From: JAABRU01 sp050180235
GTDB taxonomy: Bacteria > Desulfobacterota > Desulfobacteria > Desulfobacterales > Desulfococcaceae
NCBI GenBank assembly: GCA_050180235.1
Contig: JBFXEJ010000067.1
Coordinates: 1 to 33,243 of the forward strand
Direction of reading: 5' to 3'
DNA: 33,243 nt
Below, piece after piece: positions 30,031-33,243 of this stretch (position 1 is the stretch's first letter; each line of letters begins with the position of its first letter). A model generated the notes under the pieces. It was not told the DNA's origin. It did not search any database and worked only from the letters and a program-made list of their open reading frames with translations. The translations under genes and the position numbers were made by a program.

Positions 30031-31824
30031 CTATTCACTGTCTGTTTTCAGCACAGCCAGAAACGCGGACTGGGGAATCATGACCTGTCCCACCATTTTC
30101 ATGCGTTTCTTGCCTTTTTTCTGTTTTTCCAAAAGTTTGCGTTTACGGCTGATGTCTCCGCCGTAACATTTTGCTGTCACATCCTTGCGGAAAGGCGATA
30201 TGGTGGAGCGGGAAATGATCTTTGCGCCAATGGCTCCCTGAATCGCAATCTTGAACATCTGCCGGGGAATTTCCTCTTTGAGTTTGTCGCACGCTATTCT
30301 TCCCCGCTCCACTGCCCGATCCCGATGCACAAGCTGGGACAGGGCATCCACTTTTTCGCCGTTGATGAGAATATCCAGCTTGACCAGATCAGTTTCCCGG
30401 TAATCCGTGATTTCATAATCAAAGGAACCGTATCCCTGGGTCACAGATTTGAGCCGGTCATAAAAATCATAAACAATCTCGGCTAAGGGCAGCTCAAAAA
30501 TCATCTCCAGCCGGCTGCTGGTGAGATACTGGTAATTTTTGCTTATGCCCCGCCGCTCCAGACACAGGGTCATGACCGCGCCCATATATCTGTCCGGCAC
30601 AATAATGGCCGCGCGGATAAAGGGTTCACGCGTGATCTGAATCCGTGTCGGATCAGGATACAGGGATGGATTGTCAATGATCTGGGTCTGACCGTCATTC
30701 ATGACAATCTCGTAACGAACCGAGGGCGCAGTCAGGATCAGGGACAGATCATATTCCCGTTCCAGTCTTTCCTGCACCACGTCCAAATGCAGCAGTCCCA
30801 GAAATCCGCAGCGGAATCCAAAACCCAGAGCCACCGAGGAATCCTTCTCGTAAATAAGGGAAGAATCGTTGAGTTTGAGTTTTTCAATGGCCACAGCCAG
30901 ATCTTCATATTCATCCGAGGCCACCGGATAAATGGATGAAAACACCACAGGTTTGGTATCCCGGAAACCGGACTGGGGCTCCGCGCAGGGACGGGATTTG
31001 TGGGTTATGGTATCTCCGCATTTGGTGTCGCTCACGGTTTTGATCCCCGCGATCATATATCCCACCTGGCCGGCAGAGAGTTCCTTCTGCGGAACCCGGA
31101 CAATCTGGAATATTCCCACCTCTTCCACTTTGTATGCGGCATCATTGGACATGAATTTGATAATTTCACCGGGGCGGAGTCTGCCGTCAAAAATCCGGAA
31201 ATGCACAACAGTTCCACGGAAAGGATCATAATGGGAATCAAAGATCAGGGCTTTCAGGGGTGCGTCCGCGTCACCCTTTGGCGGGGGCAGACGGATGGCT
31301 CCTTCCAGCACCTGATCAATCCCGGTTCCCATCTTGGCAGAAGCCAGAATCGCTGTTTCCGGGTCAAGTCCCAGATCCTCGGAGATCTGCTCTTTTGTCC
31401 GTTCAATATCGGCAGAAGGCAGATCTATCTTGTTGATCACAGGGATAACTTCCAGATTGTGATCCAGAGCCAGATACAGATTGGCCAGGGTCTGGGCCTC
31501 CACACCCTGACTGGCATCAATGAGCAGAAAGGCTCCTTCGCACGAGGCCAGCGCGCGGGAGACCTCATAACTGAAATCCACATGGCCCGGTGTGTCAATG
31601 AGGTTGAGCCAGTACTGTTTTCCGTCCTTTGCTGTGTAGGGAAGGCAGACAGTCTGACTTTTGATGGTGATGCCCCGTTCCCGCTCTATGTCCATGTTAT
31701 CAAGAATCTGATCATGAAAATCCCGGTCAGAAATGATCTCTGCAGCCTGGATCAGCCGGTCGGACAGGGTGGATTTGCCGTGGTCAATATGTGCGATAAT
31801 ACTGAAATTTCGGATATTTTCCAT
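30031..31824 (-). CDS. lepA: Elongation factor 4 (LepA)
   Basis: This translational GTPase, 597 residues from the chosen start, acts on stalled or initiating ribosomes, often at the membrane periphery. The N-terminus is MENIRNFSIIAHIDHGKST, with the G1 motif in AHIDHGKST, then the RGITIK switch I, DTPGHVDF and NKIDLP motifs. The C-terminal LepA domain includes GYGSFDYEITDYRETDLVKL and the basic tail CYGGDISRKRKLLEKQKKGK. An in-frame ATG at 31842 adds six residues, but 31824 matches the universal family start. A promoter with its -10 at 31851-31856 would also leave the upstream ATG almost leaderless. It heads the lepA-leuC-leuD run. Confidence 0.96.
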   Translation of the reverse strand: MENIRNFSIIAHIDHGKSTLSDRLIQAAEIISDRDFHDQILDNMDIERERGITIKSQTVCLPYTAKDGKQYWLNLIDTPGHVDFSYEVSRALASCEGAFLLIDASQGVEAQTLANLYLALDHNLEVIPVINKIDLPSADIERTKEQISEDLGLDPETAILASAKMGTGIDQVLEGAIRLPPPKGDADAPLKALIFDSHYDPFRGTVVHFRIFDGRLRPGEIIKFMSNDAAYKVEEVGIFQIVRVPQKELSAGQVGYMIAGIKTVSDTKCGDTITHKSRPCAEPQSGFRDTKPVVFSSIYPVASDEYEDLAVAIEKLKLNDSSLIYEKDSSVALGFGFRCGFLGLLHLDVVQERLEREYDLSLILTAPSVRYEIVMNDGQTQIIDNPSLYPDPTRIQITREPFIRAAIIVPDRYMGAVMTLCLERRGISKNYQYLTSSRLEMIFELPLAEIVYDFYDRLKSVTQGYGSFDYEITDYRETDLVKLDILINGEKVDALSQLVHRDRAVERGRIACDKLKEEIPRQMFKIAIQGAIGAKIISRSTISPFRKDVTAKCYGGDISRKRKLLEKQKKGKKRMKMVGQVMIPQSAFLAVLKTDSE

Positions 31825-31850
31825 ATAGTGTTTCTGATGCATCCGTTAAA

Positions 31851-31879
31851 ATATTAAAAAGGGATTCCCAGGCAGTCAA
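31851..31879 (-). promoter_or_regulatory. Sigma-70-type promoter for lepA
   Basis: On the minus strand TTGACT (31879-31874) is followed after 17 bases by TAATAT (31856-31851). The predicted transcript start is near 31844, leaving about 20 bases before the ATG at 31824. Confidence 0.5.
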
Positions 31880-31886
31880 AACTGAG

Positions 31887-31915
31887 TTGACACAAAGGAA
31901 TATTCCATCTATACT
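31887..31915 (+). promoter_or_regulatory. Sigma-70-type promoter for the diguanylate cyclase gene
   Basis: A consensus TTGACA (31887-31892) is followed after exactly 17 bases by TATACT (31910-31915). The start codon at 31999 gives a leader of about 77 bases. Its -35 lies only seven bases from the -35 of the divergent lepA promoter. Confidence 0.7.
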
Positions 31916-31998
31916 AAAAAATTGTAAGAAAACGAACTTTATTATTATCAGATTGATACTGAGTATGTCAACACTGATGCAGACCGGGTGCATATATT

Positions 31999-32940
31999 AT
32001 GAGCATAAAAAATAATTTTGAGGTATCACAGGATTTATCCAATAATGATATTCATATCCTGATCGTTGACGATGACGCAACGGTAAGATATCTGATGAAC
32101 GAATTTATGGAAACCGTGGGATATAATTCCCATATGGCCGCCAGCGGTGAGGAAGCCCTTGACAAACTCAGAAACAGGACAGTGGATGTCGTAATCACCG
32201 ATATTATGATGCCCGGCATGGACGGTCTGGAACTGACAGAACTGATCCGGCAGAAGTACAACGCTGAAATCATCGTCATGACCGGATACAGCGGGGATTA
32301 TTCCTATGAGGAGGTCATCAACAAGGGGGCCAGCGATTTTGTTTTCAAACCTGTGCGGTTTGAGGAACTGCTGCTGCGGCTCAAACGGGTTCTGAGAGAA
32401 CGGTATCTGAAAGAGGAACTGCAAAAGCTGGCCATTACCGATGATCTGACCCGGCTTTACAATGCCCGGCATTTTTACAAACAGTTAAAACAGGAAATTG
32501 ATCGCTGCATCCGCTATCAGCATCCCCTGTCCCTTCTTCTTCTGGATATTGATTATTTCAAATCCTATAATGACACATACGGACATCTGGCAGGCAACAA
32601 TGTTCTGGCAAGACTGGGACAGACCATACGGCGGGCACTCCGCAAACTGGATTCGGCCTACCGTTACGGCGGGGAGGAATTTACGATTATTCTGCCTGAA
32701 ACAGGCGGGGAAGAGGCGCAGAATGCGGCACGGAGAATTTCGGATGTCATAAATGCTGAAAAATTTGTGCCCAGCCCCGGCAAAGAAGTAAATATTACAA
32801 TGAGTATCGGTGTGGCCGAGTACTGTCCGGAAGAGGATATGGAATCTTTTATCAAACGTTCTGATATGGCCATGTTCGCGTCCAAGCAGAGCGGACGCAA
32901 CCGCATCACCTTTTTTTCTCCGGAAGACATGCCTGCCTGA
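31999..32940 (+). CDS. Response regulator with GGDEF domain (diguanylate cyclase)
   Basis: This 313-residue cytosolic protein makes cyclic di-GMP when its receiver is phosphorylated. The receiver (about 18-135) has the acidic pocket D24-D26, phosphoacceptor D68 (VVITDIMMPG), T95 and K117 (FKP). A short helix links it to the GGDEF domain (about 145-310) with DIDYFKSYNDTYGH and an active-site GGEEF at 224-228. RKLD at 215-218, five residues before GGEEF, is a good inhibitory (I) site, so product feedback is expected. No histidine kinase is adjacent, so the input is unknown. The ATG has no strong ribosome-binding site, but a consensus promoter lies upstream. Confidence 0.95.
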   Translation: MSIKNNFEVSQDLSNNDIHILIVDDDATVRYLMNEFMETVGYNSHMAASGEEALDKLRNRTVDVVITDIMMPGMDGLELTELIRQKYNAEIIVMTGYSGDYSYEEVINKGASDFVFKPVRFEELLLRLKRVLRERYLKEELQKLAITDDLTRLYNARHFYKQLKQEIDRCIRYQHPLSLLLLDIDYFKSYNDTYGHLAGNNVLARLGQTIRRALRKLDSAYRYGGEEFTIILPETGGEEAQNAARRISDVINAEKFVPSPGKEVNITMSIGVAEYCPEEDMESFIKRSDMAMFASKQSGRNRITFFSPEDMPA

Positions 32941-33028
32941 ACCTGATAATTTTTTTGCATGCCGGGTTAATCTCCTTCATCGTTTCCTGCCTCATTCCAA
33001 TCTCTGCAAATCCCAAAATTTTCTGAAT

Positions 33029-33063
33029 CAGACTTCCGAAATTCTGAAAACTTCGGAAGTCTG
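33029..33063. repeat. Hairpin related to the 3472-3504 palindrome; possible terminator
   Basis: The arms CAGACTTCCGAA (33029-33040) and TTCGGAAGTCTG (33052-33063) are perfect over 12 bp with an 11-base loop. It lies about 90 bp after the diguanylate cyclase stop, with only a short A-rich, not T-rich, tail. The shared GACTTC/GAAGTC core with 3472-3504 marks a dispersed unit. Confidence 0.6.
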
Positions 33064-33117
33064 CCAAAAACTGCGGATAAGGAATGAAAATTAAATAAGT
33101 TATGCAAATTTTATGGC

Positions 33118-33136
33118 TAATACCAAATCGCTATTG
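33118..33136. repeat. Left-end-like sequence of the TATACC(A/G)ATTC repeat family
   Basis: TAATACCAAATCGCTATTG matches the inward-read right ends of copy E and of the fragment at 18670-18691 (TATACCAAAT(C/T)GCCATTG). No partner end is visible before the window stops at 33243, so this is either the start of another copy or a remnant. Confidence 0.5.
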
Positions 33137-33243
33137 TAATGATCCATTAATTGCATTTAAAATATAGGAAAAACCGGTAAGAGATGCTGTCATTTTATTG
33201 GAACATTTTATCAGAATATCTGCCACATAATCTTTCATTTCCG

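Overview
The window looks like a chromosomal segment of a Gram-negative, probably Desulfobacterota (Desulfobacteraceae/Desulfonema-like) bacterium. This is inferred from the gene complement (Lon, TsaB, LepA, PurB, short-type LeuCD, CobM/CbiF, GspO/PilD, many signalling fusions, Rpn-type nucleases) and the heavy load of short palindromic repeats. No rRNA, tRNA or CRISPR array was seen. The species is not determined.

Layout. Positions 1-2300 are an accessory edge: the 3' end of an IS1-like element, an AT-rich gene that it appears to have truncated, an Rpn/PD-(D/E)XK nuclease gene, and a frameshifted partial copy of that gene. Then follow an orphan LivH permease (+), purB and a prepilin peptidase gene (both -), an 860-bp divergent gap, and the lon-tsaB pair (+). 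Next come a two-repeat CQLG-motif protein, a duplicated 215-bp leader and cobM. From 12419 to 18356 lies the most unusual unit, a two-gene operon. Its first gene encodes a RecQ-like protein in which every ATPase motif is ruined while the zinc-binding module is kept. The second encodes a 1181-residue coiled-coil protein whose four internal repeats are spaced by exact multiples of seven residues. Dispersed inverted-repeat elements flank this pair on both sides. After it come a secreted S8 protease (-) and, from a divergent promoter, a REC-PATAN-Roadblock protein, a single Roadblock protein and a CPBP-like membrane protein (+). A minus-strand run lepA - leuC - Trp-rich repeat protein - leuD - Fe-S RecB-like nuclease/helicase occupies 31824 down to 23891. 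The window ends with a REC-GGDEF diguanylate cyclase (+).

Repeats. At least four short element families are present: (1) elements with GGTGATTTCC-type ends around exchangeable hairpin cores (3425, 10013, 12167, 28233); (2) elements with TATAATACC(A/G)ATTC ends around CACAGAG-rich cores (11853, 18361, 18686, with fragments near 18670 and 33118); (3) elements with GTGGGTCAAAT-type ends around C/G-rich palindromes (6274, 23750); (4) a GAGTGCCA...TGGCA hairpin (6667, 18855). Several sit exactly at stop codons: livH, tsaB, cobM and the helicase gene end inside or at the first base of an element.

The strongest candidate for an undescribed system is the pseudo-RecQ/coiled-coil pair. The stop-codon-associated repeat elements and the translationally coupled Trp-repeat ORF inside the leu operon come next.
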